A stretch of 14,812 bases of DNA from Marinobacterium sp. xm-d-530 (GTDB lineage Bacteria > Pseudomonadota > Gammaproteobacteria > Pseudomonadales > Balneatricaceae), in NCBI GenBank assembly GCA_949499045.1, contig CATEEE010000110.1, positions 1 through 14,812 of the forward strand, read 5' to 3'. Both the position numbers and the translations under genes were made by a program. The notes beneath the pieces were generated by a model. It did no database searches. It saw only the letters and a program-made list of their open reading frames with translations, and was not told the DNA's origin. Of this stretch, positions 13,971 to 14,812 are shown in pieces. Each line of letters begins with the position of its first letter. Position 1 is the first letter of the stretch.

Positions 13971-14328
13971 GCAAAATATTTGCATTTTTATACTTATTTT
14001 TAATGATTAGCTGCAAAAACACCCAAATACATCCATTAAAATCACATTTAAAACGTTTTAACACTATATTACGCAATAATTTTGCGTTTACATCAAAAAA
14101 TTAGTTTTTATCCTAGTTTATTAAAATTTAACGCATTTCTTATGCATAAAAAACAATACAAAAAAGTAAATTACCAAACAAATAAACTCGATAAATATTT
14201 CAATATTGCAAAAACTATGCGTAATTTAAATAATTTATGCATTAATTCACAATTAATAATGAATTTTTGCAAACATATAAATCAATAAACATTCAGCTTA
14301 TTTTTGCATTTTTACACAATAATTTTGC
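13971..14328. repeat. Array of GCA-N7-TGC palindromes, candidate regulator binding sites
   Basis: Four 13-base sites fit GCA-N7-TGC exactly, at 13971-13983, 14073-14085, 14133-14145 and 14208-14220, each with a nearly pure A/T centre. A fifth at 14316-14328 (ACA-N7-TGC) matches the second site at 12 of 13 bases. Single TGC or GCA half-sites next to T- or A-runs occur near 14013, 14240, 14270 and 14307. Thirteen-base AT-centred palindromes in several copies upstream of an Lrp/AsnC gene are what is expected of operators for such a protein, but binding is inferred. Confidence 0.6.
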
Positions 14329-14347
14329 ATTTTATCCATAAAAACAA

Positions 14348-14371
14348 AAAACGCAGCCGAAGCTGCGTTTT
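14348..14371 (-). terminator. Rho-independent terminator of the membrane-protein gene
   Basis: AAAACGCAGC (14348-14357) pairs with GCTGCGTTTT (14362-14371). On the minus strand the loop is TTCG closed by C-G, the very stable UUCG type, followed by TTTTTTGTTTTT. It lies 20 bases beyond the stop of the gene at 14391. The symmetric A/T flanks could let it work in both directions. Confidence 0.9.
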
Positions 14372-14390
14372 AATTTGGAAACGTTAAAGA

Positions 14391-14747
14391 TTAGGGCCAA
14401 TAGGTGTAGAGCACAGCAATAGAGGCCAAGGTGGCGGGGATTGTTAAAAACAGCGCCTTGGTCGATCCGACCAATTTAACCACCAACAACTGGTGTACGA
14501 TGGGGAAGGTGATGAACATTGAGCTCAATGGTATCGACCAATGTAAGGTCTGAAACCCATAGGCAAGAGAACCCACCAACGTCAGTGCAGCAAGATTGCC
14601 AAGTACCACCATCATGACCATATTCTGCTTTACAGCAAACCAAGCGGAACGATCAGATTCAGGCATTTTATTGATAGCACCGACACTCAGTGCAGCCGAC
14701 ATAGAGAAGACACCGGTCAACAGAAAGATGTATAGCGATTCGTTCAT
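14391..14747 (-). CDS. Small four-helix membrane protein of unknown function
   Basis: I do not recognise this 118-residue protein. It is very hydrophobic, with likely membrane helices at about residues 5-25, 42-65, 72-93 and 98-116. The loop at 26-41 (NKMPESDRSAWFAVKQ) is the only clearly polar part and probably faces the cytoplasm. There are no cysteines and no obvious catalytic motif; methionines cluster at 43-46. AGGAG lies 9 bases before the ATG at 14747, and a strong terminator follows the stop, so this is a well-formed single-gene unit rather than a chance frame. Upstream sequence to the window edge is only 65 bases, with TACAAT at about 14776-14771 (minus strand) as a possible -10 box and no clear -35. 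It could be a DUF-type membrane protein; no function is proposed. Confidence 0.75.
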   Translation of the reverse strand: MNESLYIFLLTGVFSMSAALSVGAINKMPESDRSAWFAVKQNMVMMVVLGNLAALTLVGSLAYGFQTLHWSIPLSSMFITFPIVHQLLVVKLVGSTKALFLTIPATLASIAVLYTYWP

Positions 14748-14812
14748 AGTTATAATCTCCTTTTAGCGATATTGTACGGACCTGCACAGAGATTAAAATG
14801 AAAGTTAGACAA

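Larger units (their letters stand above)
13883..14390. other. AT-rich gene-free region upstream of the Lrp/AsnC-family gene
   Basis: About 508 bases hold no credible gene. The part from about 13965 to 14345 is far richer in A and T than any other stretch of the window, and its K/N-rich open frames look like chance products of composition. It contains the promoter and palindrome array described separately and, at its right end, the terminator of the membrane-protein gene. A perfect palindrome TTATGCATAA lies at 14140-14149. Confidence 0.8.

Noticed and set aside
14082..14288. Plus-strand 68-residue frame in the AT-rich region (also 13841-14104)
   Set aside because: The products are K/N/I/F-rich as expected from chance translation of AT-rich DNA, with no ribosome binding site or family motif.
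13971..14328. AT-rich palindrome cluster as CRISPR array or replication origin
   Set aside because: Repeats are 13 bases with irregular spacing and no uniform spacers, which excludes CRISPR; no DnaA boxes or origin-linked genes such as dnaA or gidA are seen.
14798..14812. Possible start of a plus-strand gene at the right edge (ATG 14798)
   Set aside because: Only five codons are visible and the ribosome binding site is weak, so it cannot be supported.

Overview
The window reads as ordinary chromosomal DNA of a gammaproteobacterium, probably a marine member near the Oceanospirillales/Pseudomonadales. That placement is inferred from the protein families present (YcgL, YcgN, YaiL-type DUF2058, a Pseudomonas-like FtsA, GlpR), the moderate base composition and the small 4.5S RNA. 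No transposase, integrase, phage gene, CRISPR array, tRNA or rRNA was seen. Coding density is high, and nearly every large open frame belongs to a recognisable family.

Layout. (1) Positions 1-1779, plus strand: the 3' two-thirds of glpD, then glpR, which together give aerobic glycerol-3-phosphate oxidation and its repressor. (2) Positions 6819-1985, minus strand: a tight cluster dnaX-ybaB-recR-rnd-ycgL-ycgN, in which most neighbours overlap or nearly touch, preceded by the 4.5S RNA gene ffs (7020-6915) with its own strong promoter. The order SRP RNA-dnaX-ybaB-recR is old and is also known from Bacillus. Inside dnaX lies a complete programmed -1 frameshift signal of the E. coli type, with SD-like element, A AAA AAG heptamer, a TGA one codon later and a long hairpin. 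The gene should therefore make both tau (660 aa) and gamma (438 aa). (3) Positions 7086-9916: a LysE/RhtB exporter, a YaiL-like protein, an inverted pair of REP-like palindromes, then alr and ridA. (4) Positions 10025-10789, plus strand: a TlyA-type 2'-O-methyltransferase, divergent from ridA; the two promoters overlap at their -35 boxes. (5) Positions 13882-10825, minus strand: an Lrp/AsnC-family regulator, ftsA and ftsZ. The ftsAZ pair lies outside the usual dcw cluster, with no ftsQ upstream and no lpxC downstream. (6) Positions 13883-14390: a very AT-rich, gene-free stretch holding at least four GCA-N7-TGC palindromes, next to the regulator's promoter. (7) Positions 14391-14747: an unrecognised four-helix membrane protein with a textbook UUCG-loop terminator.

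The most interesting items are the operator-like palindrome array in front of the Lrp/AsnC gene, that regulator's position directly upstream of a relocated ftsAZ pair, the intact dnaX frameshift cassette, and the REP-like inverted pair. No wholly new defence or biosynthetic system was found.
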